Shown here: piece by piece, positions 47,994-57,743 of the stretch
How positions within the stretch are numbered: position 1 is the first letter of the stretch
Layout of the letters: every line of letters begins with the position of its first letter
DNA from: Arenimonas daejeonensis
Lineage (GTDB): Bacteria; Pseudomonadota; Gammaproteobacteria; Xanthomonadales; Xanthomonadaceae
Assembly: GCF_007993735.1 (NCBI RefSeq)
Contig: NZ_CP042453.1
Span: 2,604,001 to 2,668,000, forward strand
Length of the DNA stretch: 64,000 nucleotides
Direction: 5' to 3'
Notes under the pieces: generated by a model
The model's database searches: none
The model's input: only the letters and a program-made list of their open reading frames with translations
What the model was told of the DNA's origin: nothing
Program-made: the position numbers and the translations under genes

Positions 47994-48695
47994 ATGATCG
48001 AATTCGGGCACCTCAGCCACGTCGGCCTGCGCCGGGAGCTGAACGAGGACACCTACTACGGCGACGCCGAGCTGGGCCTTTGGCTGGTGGCCGACGGCAT
48101 GGGCGGGCACGAATTCGGAGAAGTCGCCAGCGCCCTGGCACGCGACGCGGTGGTGCGCGAAGTGCGCGCCGGACGCAGCCTGGCCGAAGCGATCCGCCGC
48201 GCCGACGAGGACATCATCCGGCACAGCCGGCAGCGCGCCGAAAGCCTGCCGATGGGCACGACCATGGTCGCGCTTCGCATCAAGGACAACCGGTTCGAAC
48301 TGGCCTGGGTCGGCGACAGCCGCGCCTACCTCTGGAACGGCCAGCTGCGCCAGCTGTCATCGGACCACAGCTATGTGCAGGAACTGATCGACTCGGGCGC
48401 CATCACCGCCGAACAGGCGCGCGCGCACCCCCACCGCAACGTGGTGACCCAGGCGCTCGGCGTCACCGACCCGCAGAACCTGAAAGTCGAAACCCTGTCC
48501 GGCGAGCTGCGCGCCGGCAACCAGCTGCTGCTCTGCAGCGACGGCCTGACCGAGGAAGTGGACGATGCCAGCATCGCCGCCCTGCTGGGCAAGGCCGACT
48601 TCACGGCGCAGGAATGCGTGGACCACCTGGTCTCTGCCGCGCTGGACGGCGGCGGTTCGGACAACGTCACCGTCGTCCTGCTGCGCCGCAGCTGA
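47994..48695 (+). CDS. PP2C-type protein phosphatase
   Basis: A 233-residue serine/threonine phosphatase with Mg or Mn site. Motifs in order are LNEDTYYG (metal Asp), WLVADGMGGHEFGEVAS, LAWVGDSRAYLW, LLLCSDGLTEEV and GGSDNVTVVLL. There is no membrane segment, so it is cytoplasmic. It follows the autotransporter by 120 bases and is convergent with the Ser/Thr kinase, ending 6 bases from it. A kinase-phosphatase pair is suggested by this position. Confidence 0.93.
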   Translation: MIEFGHLSHVGLRRELNEDTYYGDAELGLWLVADGMGGHEFGEVASALARDAVVREVRAGRSLAEAIRRADEDIIRHSRQRAESLPMGTTMVALRIKDNRFELAWVGDSRAYLWNGQLRQLSSDHSYVQELIDSGAITAEQARAHPHRNVVTQALGVTDPQNLKVETLSGELRAGNQLLLCSDGLTEEVDDASIAALLGKADFTAQECVDHLVSAALDGGGSDNVTVVLLRRS

Positions 48696-48701
48696 GGCGG
48701 C

Positions 48702-50208
48702 TCAGCCCGGCGGTGCCGGCGGCAGTGTCGTCGTCTCGCCTGCCTCGCCTGCCCTGGCAGCTTCCTGCATCTGCCGCAGGTAGGGATCCTGGTCGTCCAC
48801 GGCCAGCCCCTTGCGGACCAGGAACCCGCACTGCACCCACTGGCCGCGCTCGCAGGCCTGGTACGAATACGTGCGATAGAACTTCACGACTTCGGCGATG
48901 CCGGCGATGGCGCGCGCATTGCCGGGATCCATCGCCAACGCCCGCCGGTAGTACCCGAGCGCGCTGTCGTCCTCGGGATGGTCGAGCTTGCGGCCGATCT
49001 CGGTCTTGGTGGCGTATTCATAGAGCTGGTCGGCGGCATTGAGCAGGCGTTCGACTTCCTCGCCATCGGCCGCATCCACCGCTTTTGGCAAGACGAAATC
49101 CTCGGGCAGGGCCACATCTGCTGACTCTGGCGGCGTCGTGGCTGTCGTCACCACTGGTGCGTCAGCAGCGGGTTCCGGCGACGGGGAAAGCAGCCACCAG
49201 GCCGATACGGCCAGGGCGAAAATCACGATCGCCGCTGCCGAGGGCAGCACCCAGCCCGGACGGCTGCCGTGCTGGCGGGCGCGGATGCGGGTGCGCTGCT
49301 GGGTCGCGGCACCGGCGGCGATGCGTCCACCCACGGCCGCCTTGCGCGCACTGGTTTCCTGCAGCACGGCGCCCTGTGGCGCAGTGGCCACCAGCTTGTT
49401 CAACGCGTCCACGAAAGCGGCGCCGGTGTTGTAGCGGTCGCCGGCCTGCTTCGCCATCAGGCCCGTGATCAAGGGCTGCAGCCATTCGTAGGGCTCGGGC
49501 AGTTCCGGGACCGGGTGCGTGACGTGCATCAACGCCACCGTGAACGGATCGCCGGCCTGGTAGGGCGGGCTGCCGGTCAGCATCTCGAAGATCACCGTAC
49601 CCAGGCTGTAGAGGTCGGAGCGGCCATCCACCGGCTCGCCTCGCGCCTGCTCCGGGCTCATGTAGTCCGGCGTGCCGATGGAGGCGCCAGCCACGGTCGA
49701 ACTGTTGCTGCCGTCCATCGCCTTGGCGATGCCGAAATCGGCCAGCACCACCCGCCCGTCCTTGCGGAACAGCACGTTGCCGGGCTTCACGTCGCGGTGC
49801 ACGAAACCCTTCTCGTGCGCGAAGTCCAGGCCGTGGGCGATGTCGGTGGCGATGTCGAGGATCTGCGCGACGCTAAGCCCGCCCTTCGGCGATGCGCTCC
49901 TTGAGCGTGCCGGCGGGGATGTATTCCGCCGCCAGGTAATACACGCCGCCATGGCTGCCGATGTCGTAAACCGTCACCAGGTTCGGGTGCTGCAGCTTGG
50001 CGGTGATCTTGCCTTCGGTCAGGAAGCGGCTGGCGAACTCGGTGTTGGCCGCCAGCGCCGGCGACATCACCTTCAGTGCCACCTCGCGGTCCAGCGATTC
50101 CTGCACCGCCAGGAACACCGAGGCCATGCCGCCCTCGCCGATCGGGCGCAGGATGCGGTAACCCGGGATGTTGATGTCCACCGAGGTGAGCAGGACCGTG
50201 GCGTTCAA
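48702..50208 (-). CDS. Membrane Ser/Thr protein kinase (Hanks type; one frameshift)
   Basis: About 501 residues, starting at TTG 50208 (a downstream GTG is also possible). The kinase motifs are IGEGGMASVFLA (G-loop), VALKVM (lysine), FVHRDVKPGNVLF (catalytic loop), LADFGIAKA (metal) and IGTPDYMSPEQARG (activation end). One extra base near 49881 splits the frame just after KERIAEG. A single membrane helix lies at about residues 320-341 (LPSAAAIVIFALAVSAWWLL), followed by an extracytoplasmic acidic region with one TPR-like helix pair (LGYYRRALAMDPGNARAIAG). It has no PASTA repeats. Confidence 0.9.
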
Positions 50209-50255
50209 GACGACCTCGCTGCCGTTGACCGGGGCCGATTATCCATCAAGGCCGC

Positions 50256-50967
50256 TCAGGCTGCCGGCCCGGTGGCGGGCCAGAGCCGCTTGCCGCCCTT
50301 GGCGGCGATCTTTTCGAGACGGGCTTCGTGCGCGGCCTGTTCGGCATCGCTGGCGCGCAATACGCGGCGCACGCCTGTCACCGGGCCGGCCAGGCTGGTT
50401 TGCCGCCGCGGCCCGGGGTTCACCCGCAGGAGCCAGCCCCAGGTCGCCCTGGCCGGCCGTGAGACCAAGATAAACTTCGGCCAGCAGCTCGGCGTCGAGC
50501 AGCGCGCCGTGCAGCTTGCGGTGGGCGTTGTCCACCCCCAGGCGCTTGCACAGCGCGTCCAGCGAATTGCGCTGGCCGGGAAACCGCTCCCGCGCCATCG
50601 CCAGCGTGTCCAGCACCGAGGCGTGCTGGTCCAGCCGGCCGTAATGCGGGCCGGCCAGCGACAGTTCGTAGTTCAGGAAACCGACGTCGAAGCTGGCGTT
50701 GTGGATGATGAGTTCGGCGCCGGCGATGAATTCCAGCAACTCGTCCACGACCGTTTCGAAACGCGGCTTGTCCTGCAGGAAATCCAGCGTCAGGCCCGTG
50801 ACTTCCTGCGCGCCGGGCTCCATCTCGCGGCCGGGATTGAAGTAGCGCTGGAAATGACGCCCCGTGGGCCGCCGCTCCATCAGCTCGATGCAGCCGACCT
50901 CGACGATGCGATTGCCCTTCTCCCAGGACAGGCCGGTGGTTTCGGTATCGAGCACGATCTGGCGCAA
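50256..50967 (-). CDS. dnaQ: DNA polymerase III epsilon subunit (C-terminal frame break)
   Basis: Proofreading 3'-5' exonuclease. The start is TTG 50967 (LRQIVLDTETTGL), preceded by AGGAG. ExoI is IVLDTETTGLSWEKGNRIVEVG, ExoII is IIHNASFDVGFLNYEL and the last motif is HRKLHGALLDAELLAEVYL with HGAxxD. The frame changes between about 50395 and 50435, where one extra base or two losses are needed; the true C-terminus is then RRVLRASDAEQAAHEARLEKIAAKGGKRLW, the part that binds the alpha subunit. The length is about 237. It lies 4 bases after rnhA. Confidence 0.9.
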
Positions 50968-50971
50968 GGTC

Positions 50972-51409
50972 TCAGCTCCTGAATTTTTCGGCTTCGGCGC
51001 GGGCCAGCTTGTCCACGCGCTCGTTCTCGACGTGGCCGGCATGTCCCTTGACCCACTTCCACTGCACCTGGTGCGGCTTGGCGGCGGCTTCCAGGCGCTG
51101 CCAGAGGTCCTTGTTCTTCACCGGCTCGCCGGCGGCGGTTTTCCAGCCGCGCCGGATCCAGTTCGGCAGCCACTCGCCGATGCCCTTCTGGACGTACTGC
51201 GAGTCGGTGGAAAGCACAACGGTGCACGGCGACTTCAGCGCCTCCAGTGCCATGATCGCCGCCAGCAGTTCCATGCGGTTGTTGGTGGTCAGGGTTTCAC
51301 CACCGGCGAGTTCGCGCTCGCGGCCTTCATGCCGCAGCAGCGCGGCCCAGCCGCCGGGGCCGGGGTTGCCGAGGCAGGCGCCGTCGGTGTGGATTTCAAC
51401 GGATTTCAT
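50972..51409 (-). CDS. rnhA: Ribonuclease HI
   Basis: A 145-residue enzyme that removes RNA from RNA-DNA hybrids. The catalytic Asp, Glu, Asp and Asp are in [38 protein letters not shown] and [15 protein letters not shown]. An upstream ATG at 51421 (MEAQMKSV) is also in frame; the start at 51409 matches the usual family length. The gene is intact. The rnhA-dnaQ pair is conserved. Confidence 0.97.
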   Translation of the reverse strand: MKSVEIHTDGACLGNPGPGGWAALLRHEGRERELAGGETLTTNNRMELLAAIMALEALKSPCTVVLSTDSQYVQKGIGEWLPNWIRRGWKTAAGEPVKNKDLWQRLEAAAKPHQVQWKWVKGHAGHVENERVDKLARAEAEKFRS

Positions 51410-51433
51410 CTGGGCTTCCATGCGGGGTCGGGC

Positions 51434-52126
51434 TCATCCGGCGCTGACGCCGGGTCGGAACTTGAGGGAACCGGCCGCGCTGCGCAGCGGCGTGACACCG
51501 GGTTCGCGGCGACGGGCGACGATCAGGCTGGCCATGCGCAGGCGTGCAGCCGGGCCTTCGCTGCGACGGACCGAAAGGTCGATCGCGGCCGGGGGCGACC
51601 ACAGCGGACCGAGGTAGCGCCGACGCTGGACATCCAGCCCCGCCGCCCGCACCTGCGAGGCCAATTCGGACGGATCGAAACAATTCAGCCCACGGAAAGC
51701 CCAGCGCAGCCGGGCCGGCGCCCAGGGATTCAGGCTCAGGACCAGGGCCACGCCTTCAGGCTTGAGCACGCGCGCGGCTTCGGCCAGCAGCGCCGACGGA
51801 TCCGGCGAGCTCTCCAACACGAACAGCACATAAACGAGCGACATGCATCCGCTGGCGATCGGAAGGCCGGCATCCCGGCAGGCCAGGTCGCCCGAGAAGT
51901 CCTCTCCACGACGGTGCAGGCTGAGCACGTTTGCCAGCATGTTGCCCGACAGCACCGGCGGCAGCGCGTCGCTGGGTCGCAGGTAGAGGCCGCTGTGGCC
52001 GAAGACCCGGGTCAGTTCGGGAATCGCCTGGCGCTGCACTTCCTGGGTCAGGCGCAGGGTGGCCTCGCGGCGGAACCAGATATCGGCTGGTTTTTCGGGT
52101 TGACGTCGGGCGGGAGCCGGGGGCAT
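51434..52126 (-). CDS. SAM-dependent methyltransferase (YafS-like)
   Basis: A 230-residue class I methyltransferase located between gloB and rnhA, the place of YafS in E. coli. [16 protein letters not shown] and [40 protein letters not shown] are recognisable; the latter holds the late motifs. The classical GxGxG loop is not obvious at the N-terminus. The substrate is unknown. Its ATG overlaps, on the other strand, an ATG in the gloB frame. Confidence 0.7.
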   Translation of the reverse strand: MPPAPARRQPEKPADIWFRREATLRLTQEVQRQAIPELTRVFGHSGLYLRPSDALPPVLSGNMLANVLSLHRRGEDFSGDLACRDAGLPIASGCMSLVYVLFVLESSPDPSALLAEAARVLKPEGVALVLSLNPWAPARLRWAFRGLNCFDPSELASQVRAAGLDVQRRRYLGPLWSPPAAIDLSVRRSEGPAARLRMASLIVARRREPGVTPLRSAAGSLKFRPGVSAG

Positions 52127-52166
52127 GGTCGCGATTCTGCGTCATAAGCGCGCCCCAGGTCATCCC

Positions 52167-52935
52167 GTGCTGCGTGCCATCGCCCTGCCCGCCTTCGAGG
52201 ACAATTACATCTGGCTGCTGGTGGCGCCTGGCGGCGAGGCTCTGGTGGTGGACCCGGGCGAACCCGGCCCGGTGCTGCAGGCGGTGGCCGAAGGCATCCG
52301 GCCGGTGGCCATCCTGCTGACGCACCACCACGCCGACCATGTCGGCGGCGCCAGGTGCTGCGCGACCGTTTCGCCCTGCCCTGCCATGCCCCGGTGGACG
52401 ATCGCATCCACGCGGCCGACCACCGGGTCGGTGACGGCGACCGTGTCCGTATCGCGGCGCTGGACCTGGCGCTGGACGTTATCGCCGTACCGGGCCATAC
52501 ACGCAGCCACATCGCCTTCCACGGGGTGGCCACCTGTTCTGCGGCGATACCCTGTTCAGCCTCGGCTGCGGCCGGCTGTTCGAGGGCACGCCGGGACAGA
52601 TGCTGGCCTCGCTCGAGCGCCTGGCCGCCCTGCCCGGCGAAACCGCGGTCTGCTGCGGCCACGAGTACACCGAAGGCAATGGCCGTTTCGCCGTTGCGGC
52701 CGAACCCGACAACTCCGCCCGTGACCGCCACCTCGAACGCGTGCGCTCGCTGCGCAGCCGCGGCCAACCCAGCCTGCCCAGCACCCTCGCGATCGAACGT
52801 GCGTGCAATCCATTCCTGCGAATCGACGAACCCGGTTTGCAGGAGGGCCTGACCCGGCAACTGGGCCACCCGCCCCGCGACCGCATCGAGGCCTTCGCCG
52901 CGCTGCGCCACTGGAAGGACCATTTCCGTACATGA
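52167..52935 (+). CDS. gloB: Hydroxyacylglutathione hydrolase (glyoxalase II; two frameshifts)
   Basis: Metallo-hydrolase that frees glutathione from S-lactoylglutathione. The start is probably GTG 52167, giving [18 protein letters not shown]; an ATG at 52125 is also in frame. The metal motif is [12 protein letters not shown]. Bases lost near 52350 and 52529 must be restored, giving [10 protein letters not shown] and [20 protein letters not shown]. Then come [14 protein letters not shown] and the tail [17 protein letters not shown]. The length is about 256. The stop overlaps the mltD ATG. Confidence 0.92.
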
Positions 52936-54106
52936 ACCCAACGCGTCTTGTCCCGATCGCCGCCCTCACGCTCGCGCTGGCGGCCTGCCAGTCCCCGTGC
53001 GCCCCGACCTGGACGAGCCGAAGGAACCGGCTACACCGGTGACGATCAGCCCAACGCCCAGTCCGGTCCCGCAGGCCCCGGAACAGGAGCCGGCGCCAAC
53101 CGCCCCCGACCCGATCGATACCGGCGCGGAAGTATTCGACCGCATGAGCGCACGCTTTTCGGCGCCCATCTGCGTCAAGGGCCAGCACAACCGCACATGG
53201 CGCAAACGCTACGCCGGATATCCAGCCAACTTCGCCCGGCATGTCGAGCAGATCCTGCCGCTGATGGCCTATGTGCTGGAGGAAGTCGAACGCAAGGATC
53301 TGCCAGGGGAGTTCGTGCTCATTCCCATCGTCGAAAGCTGGTACCGTCCCGCCGCGATCGGCCCGGGGGCCGGCGGGCATGTGGCAGATGATCTCGAGCA
53401 CGGCGCGCAACCACGGCATCCACATCAAACAGGGTTATGACGGCCGGCTGTCGCCGGTGGAGTCCACCGATGCCGCATTGTCCTACCTGCAGAAACTGGA
53501 CGGCATGTTCGACGGCGAGTGGCGGGCGATGGCCATGGCCTACAACGCCGGCGAGTACCGCATCGTCCGCGCCTTCCGAGCCAACGGCGACCAACGCGTC
53601 TCCGGCGAAAGCCACCTGCCGAAAGGCCTCTCGCGCACCACCTACGACTACGTCGCCAAACTGCACGCGCTGGCCTGCCTGATCGCCAAACCGGAACGGC
53701 ACGGACTGGTGCTGCCACGCGAGGCCCGCTTCGTGCCGCTGGCACGCATGACGCTGCCAGCCGGCGTGCACACCTGGACCAGGCCGCCATCCGCCTGGGC
53801 ACCGACGCCGCACGCCTGCGCTCGCTCAACCCGGCCTACCGCCAGGGTCGCATCGTCGCCGGCGCACCACGTGACGTACTGGCCCCGGTGACATCCCTGG
53901 CCATGTTGGCCGCGGCCGGCAACGACCTGCCTGCTTCGACCGGGGAAGCTGGCTTTGCCGCACGCACGCACACCGTGAGGCGCGGAGACAGCCTGTCCCG
54001 GATCGCGCATCGCTACGAGGTGCCTCTGGAACAGATTTTTTCGGTGAACGGACTGAGCGCCAAGTCGGTGATCCGGCCCGGCCAGGTGATCCGGCTCGAC
54101 CCCTGA
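52932..54106 (+). CDS. mltD: Membrane-bound lytic transglycosylase MltD-like with LysM (three frameshifts)
   Basis: A lipoprotein (lipobox LALAAC near residue 17) of about 391 residues that cleaves glycan strands in the periplasm. The catalytic glutamate is in [17 protein letters not shown], followed by [15 protein letters not shown] and [15 protein letters not shown] of the SLT fold. The C-terminus has one LysM repeat ([22 protein letters not shown]). Frame corrections are needed near 52992 (lost base), 53367 (extra G in GGGGG) and 53778 (lost base). It directly follows gloB, the usual order. Confidence 0.88.
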
Positions 54107-54196
54107 TCGGTCGTGGACCATGCTTGGCGGTATGGCCCCGCACGGTTCAAACTAGGCTTCTTTCGCCGCCGCTCGGGCGGCCTCGGGAGGAACACG

Positions 54197-54988
54197 ATGG
54201 GATTTCTGTCCGGCAAGCGCGCCCTGATCGTCGGCATCGCCAGCCAGCGTTCGATCGCCAGCGGCATCGCCGAAGCGATGCACCGTGAGGGCGCCGAACT
54301 CGCCTTCACCTACCAGAGCGACAAGCTCAAATCGCGCGTCGAGGATGCCGCCAGGGAGTGCGGATCCGACATCGTGCTGCCGCTGGACGTGGCCGAGGAT
54401 GCGCAGATCGAGGCGGTGTTCGCCAACCTCGGCAAGCGCTGGGACGGCTTCGACATCCTGGTGCATTCGGTCGGCTTCGCGCCGCGCGAGGCGATCGAGG
54501 GCGAGTTCCTGAGTGGCCTGACCCGCGAGAACTTCCGCATCGCCCACGACATCTCCAGCTACAGCCTGGCGGCGCTGGCCAAAGCGGCGCGGCCGATGAT
54601 GAAAGGCCGCAACGGCAGCGTGCTGACGCTCAGCTACCTGGGGGCCGAGCGCGCCCTGGCCAACTACAACGTCATGGGCCTGGCAAAGGCCAGCCTGGAG
54701 GCGAACGTGCGTTACCTGGCGCTCAACCTGGGCCCGGAAGGCACCCGCGTGAACGCCATTTCCGCCGGCCCCATCAAGACCCTGGCGGCAGCCGGCATCT
54801 CCAACTTCCGCAAGATGCTGGGCCATGTCGAAGCCTATTCGCCGCTGCGCCGCAGCGTGACCATCGAGGATGTGGGCAATGTCGCCGCCTTCCTGTGTTC
54901 GGACCTGGCGGCCGGCGTGACCGGCGAGATCACCTACGTGGATGCCGGCTACAACATCCTGGGCATGACCGGCATCGACGACGTCTGA
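54197..54988 (+). CDS. fabI: Enoyl-ACP reductase FabI
   Basis: NADH-dependent last enzyme of the elongation cycle, 263 residues, the target of triclosan in other species. It starts [21 protein letters not shown], with the FabI nucleotide loop and GGAGG ahead of the ATG. The active-site tyrosine and lysine are in [24 protein letters not shown], and [17 protein letters not shown] is typical. It is intact. The enzyme is of the FabI type, whereas many xanthomonads use FabV. Confidence 0.96.
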   Translation: MGFLSGKRALIVGIASQRSIASGIAEAMHREGAELAFTYQSDKLKSRVEDAARECGSDIVLPLDVAEDAQIEAVFANLGKRWDGFDILVHSVGFAPREAIEGEFLSGLTRENFRIAHDISSYSLAALAKAARPMMKGRNGSVLTLSYLGAERALANYNVMGLAKASLEANVRYLALNLGPEGTRVNAISAGPIKTLAAAGISNFRKMLGHVEAYSPLRRSVTIEDVGNVAAFLCSDLAAGVTGEITYVDAGYNILGMTGIDDV

Positions 54989-55008
54989 ACGCCAGCCAGG
55001 CACCAATG

Positions 55009-55037
55009 AAAAGGCCCGGTTTCCCGGGCCTTTTTTT
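55009..55037 (+). terminator. Terminator after fabI
   Basis: AAAGGCCCGG / CCGGGCCTTT with a short loop and seven T residues lies between convergent fabI and ppiD. It is a classical Rho-independent terminator. Confidence 0.92.
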
Positions 55038-55054
55038 ATCGCCACGAAAGCCGG

Positions 55055-56997
55055 TCAGAGCCGGTCTTCGGCCACCGTCACGGTGTAGTGGCGACGCAAG
55101 GCCTTGACGTAATCCTGGTATTCCACCAGTCCACGGGCCTGGGCCAGCTGGTCGCGCAACAGCTTGCGGGTGTCCTCGTCCAGTTCCGCCAGGTCACCCG
55201 GCTTGACGGCGGTGACGGCGACCAGCACGTGGCGATCAGCGCCAACCTTGGCGATGCCCAGGCTGGGCTTGTCGGCTTCCGGCGCGGCCAGGCTGAAGGC
55301 GATATCTATCAGCGCCGGCGGCAGCTGGGCCTGGCGGCCCACATCGGGCATGGTCGCCACGGTCCGGCCGACGTCGGTGGCCAGCGTTTCCAGCGTCTCG
55401 CCCTTGCGGGCACGCTCCAGGATCGCTTCCGCCTGGGCTTGGGAGGCCTTGGCGAGGCGGTCGGCATTGAAGTCGGCCAGCACACGTTCGCGCACCTGGT
55501 CGAAGGGCAACTGCGCCTCGGGCTGGTGGTCGATGACGTGCACCACCACGACGTGATTCGGTCCGATCTCGACGGTATCGCTGACCTGGCGCTCCAGCCG
55601 CTGGGCGTCGTTGAACGCAGCCTGGCGCACGGCCGGGATCGCGGCGATGCCTTCGGCCTGCGCGCGGCCGAACAGACCGGTGCGCTGCACTTCCAGGCCA
55701 ACCTGCTCGGCCGCCGGCGCAAGCGCGGTCGGGTCCTTGTAGATCAGCTCGACCAGGCGGCCGCTGAGGTCGCTGAACACACGCTCGCGTTCGGTGGCCA
55801 GGAACTCGGCCTCGAGCTCGGCCCGCACGTCTTCGAACGAACGCTCGCTTCCGCCGCTCAGCTCGCGCAGCTTGATCACGTGCCAGCCGTCTGGCGTGCG
55901 CACGGGGTCGCTGACCTCACCCGGCTGCAGCGCGAACAGCGCCTGCTCGAATTCCGGTGCGAACACGTCCCGCTCCACCACGCCCAGATCGCCGCCTTCG
56001 GCCTTGGAACCCAGGTCCTCGGAGTTCTCGCGGGCGATCGCCGCGAAATCCGCTCCGGCCTCGCGTGCCTTGGCCGCCAGGGCCGCAGCGCGCTCGCGTG
56101 CCGCCGTGTCCGCCTCGGACGCGGCATCGGCCGGCACCGAGATCAGGATGTGCGAGGCGGAACGCTGGGGCTCGGTCACGTAGCGGGACTTCAGGTCCTC
56201 GTACCGCGCGCGCAGCGTCGCTTCGTCGACGGTGGTCGGCGACTCCAGCAGGGATCCGTCGATCTCGACATATTCGATCGCCACCTTTTCTTCGCTGCGA
56301 TAGCGCGACGCGTTTTCGTCATAGAAGGCCTGCAGTTCGGCTTCGCCCGGCGCTTCGGATGGCAGCGCAGGCGTAGGCAGGTCGATCAGCTGCAGGTCGC
56401 GGGTCTGCTGGCTCAGGCGCAGGAAGGCCTCGAGCTCGGAGTCGCTGGCCAGCGCGGTATCGACGATCTGGCCCGGGATCGTGCGCTGGGCCATGTCGCT
56501 GCGCATGCACGGGCCATGAACTGCGCGTGGCTCAGGCCCTGCGCCGCAAGCGCGAGCCGGTACTGGTCCGCGCTGTAGGCACCATTGACCTGGAACTCGG
56601 GGGTGGCCTTGAGCTCTTCGGCCACTTCGGCCTCGCCGACGGTGATGCCGTCGCGTTCGGCCACCAGGGCCAGCAGTTCCTGGTCGACCATTGCATCGAG
56701 CACCTGGCGCTTGATGTCCATGGACTCGAACGCGGCGCTGTCGAAACTTTCGCCCTGGCGGTTGCGCTCCTGTACGCGGACCTGCTCGAAACGGCGCCGG
56801 AACTCGTCCTGGGAAATTTCGCGGGACTGCTTGCCCCAGATCCAGAACTTGGCCGGACCCTCGATCTTCGCCGAGAACGTCTCGACCTTCGGGGCGAAAT
56901 ACGACTCGATGCCGAAGAAGGCCATCGTGATGATCACCAGACCCAGGATGACGAAAGCGATCCAGCCTGAGGACTTGTCGCGGATTCTCTGGAGCAT
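55055..56997 (-). CDS. ppiD: Periplasmic folding chaperone PpiD (SurA-like; one frameshift)
   Basis: About 647 residues. The N-terminus [29 protein letters not shown] is the single membrane anchor, followed by the chaperone region with [30 protein letters not shown]. One base lost near 56508 joins AQFMARA to [15 protein letters not shown]. The parvulin domain is [18 protein letters not shown] through [43 protein letters not shown]. It assists outer-membrane protein folding in the periplasm. The lon-hupB-ppiD order is conserved. Confidence 0.92.
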
Positions 56998-57041
56998 GTG
57001 GGCTATGCCGTTCGGTGGGTGCCCCGGACCTTCCGGAGCCT

Positions 57042-57071
57042 GAAAAACGAAGGCGCCCTTGCGGGGCGCCC
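57042..57071 (-). terminator. Terminator after the tRNA-Val/tRNA-Asp pair
   Basis: On the minus strand GGCGCCC / GGGCGCC with a short loop is followed by TTCGTTTTT. It lies between tRNA-Asp and ppiD. Confidence 0.75.
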
Positions 57072-57080
57072 TCGAGGATA

Positions 57081-57157
57081 TGGCGGAGTGGACGGGACTC
57101 GAACCCGCGACCTCCGGCGTGACAGGCCAGCATTCTAACCGACTGAACTACCACTCC
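57081..57157 (-). tRNA. tRNA-Asp (GTC)
   Basis: The acceptor GGAGTGG / CCACTCC, D arm TAGTTCAGTCGGTTAGAA and T arm GGGTTCGAGTCCC are those of bacterial tRNA-Asp. The anticodon in CCTGTCACG is GTC, and CCA is encoded. Confidence 0.97.
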
Positions 57158-57172
57158 GCTGCATCTCTTACC

Positions 57173-57247
57173 TGGTGGGTGCTGAGGGTTTCGAACCCCC
57201 GACCCTCGCCTTGTAAGGGCGACGCTCTACCGCTGAGCTAAGCACCC
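57173..57247 (-). tRNA. tRNA-Val (TAC)
   Basis: The acceptor GGGTGCT, D arm TAGCTCAGCGGTAGAGC and T arm GGGGTTCGAAACCC fit tRNA-Val. The anticodon loop CTTACAA carries TAC, and CCA is encoded. It lies 16 bases before tRNA-Asp on the same strand and is probably co-transcribed. Confidence 0.96.
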
Positions 57248-57262
57248 TTCCAAGGAAGACGC

Positions 57263-57535
57263 TCAGTTTACAGCATCCTTTAGGGCTTTGCCAGCCTTGA
57301 AGGCCGGATTCTTGGAAGCCTTGATCTTGATGGTGTCGCCGGTCTGCGGATTGCGGCCCTGGCGGGCGGCGCGCTTGCGGACCGAGAAGGTGCCAAAGCC
57401 CACCAGCGTCACGGTCTCGCCCTTCTTCAGGGCCTTCTTGATGACTTCGATGACCGCATCGACCGCACGGCCGGCATCGGCCTTCGACAGCTCGGCGCCG
57501 TCGGCGACGGCACTCGTAAATTCGGCTTTGTTCAT
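57263..57535 (-). CDS. hupB: DNA-binding protein HU-beta
   Basis: A 90-residue nucleoid protein starting [28 protein letters not shown]. Conserved parts are [32 protein letters not shown] and the tail [17 protein letters not shown]. It bends DNA as a dimer. It lies between lon and the tRNA pair, as in E. coli where hupB follows lon. It has its own promoter, and the 5' leader is about 120 bases. Confidence 0.97.
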   Translation of the reverse strand: MNKAEFTSAVADGAELSKADAGRAVDAVIEVIKKALKKGETVTLVGFGTFSVRKRAARQGRNPQTGDTIKIKASKNPAFKAGKALKDAVN

Positions 57536-57662
57536 TATTGACTCCCTGAGCGGTTTGAACCCGCGTACTGAAAAACCGGCCCTGCCCGGCATTGGCCTGG
57601 GCTCGGGACCGATCCACCTGTGCCACCACGAAAGACCTGATCCAACGCAGCGGTTGGAATGA

Positions 57663-57691
57663 TTTATACCAGCGGCATTTTGCCCGCGCAA
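57663..57691 (-). promoter_or_regulatory. Sigma-70 promoter of hupB
   Basis: Reading the minus strand, TTGCGC (57686-57691) is separated by exactly 17 bases from TATAAA (57663-57668). The region lies in the 208-base gap between lon and hupB, the largest in the window. Confidence 0.7.
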
Positions 57692-57743
57692 TACGTGAGA
57701 GCCAGATATTCCGCGGGTTTCCGGGTTTTCTGACGCTTCCGGA

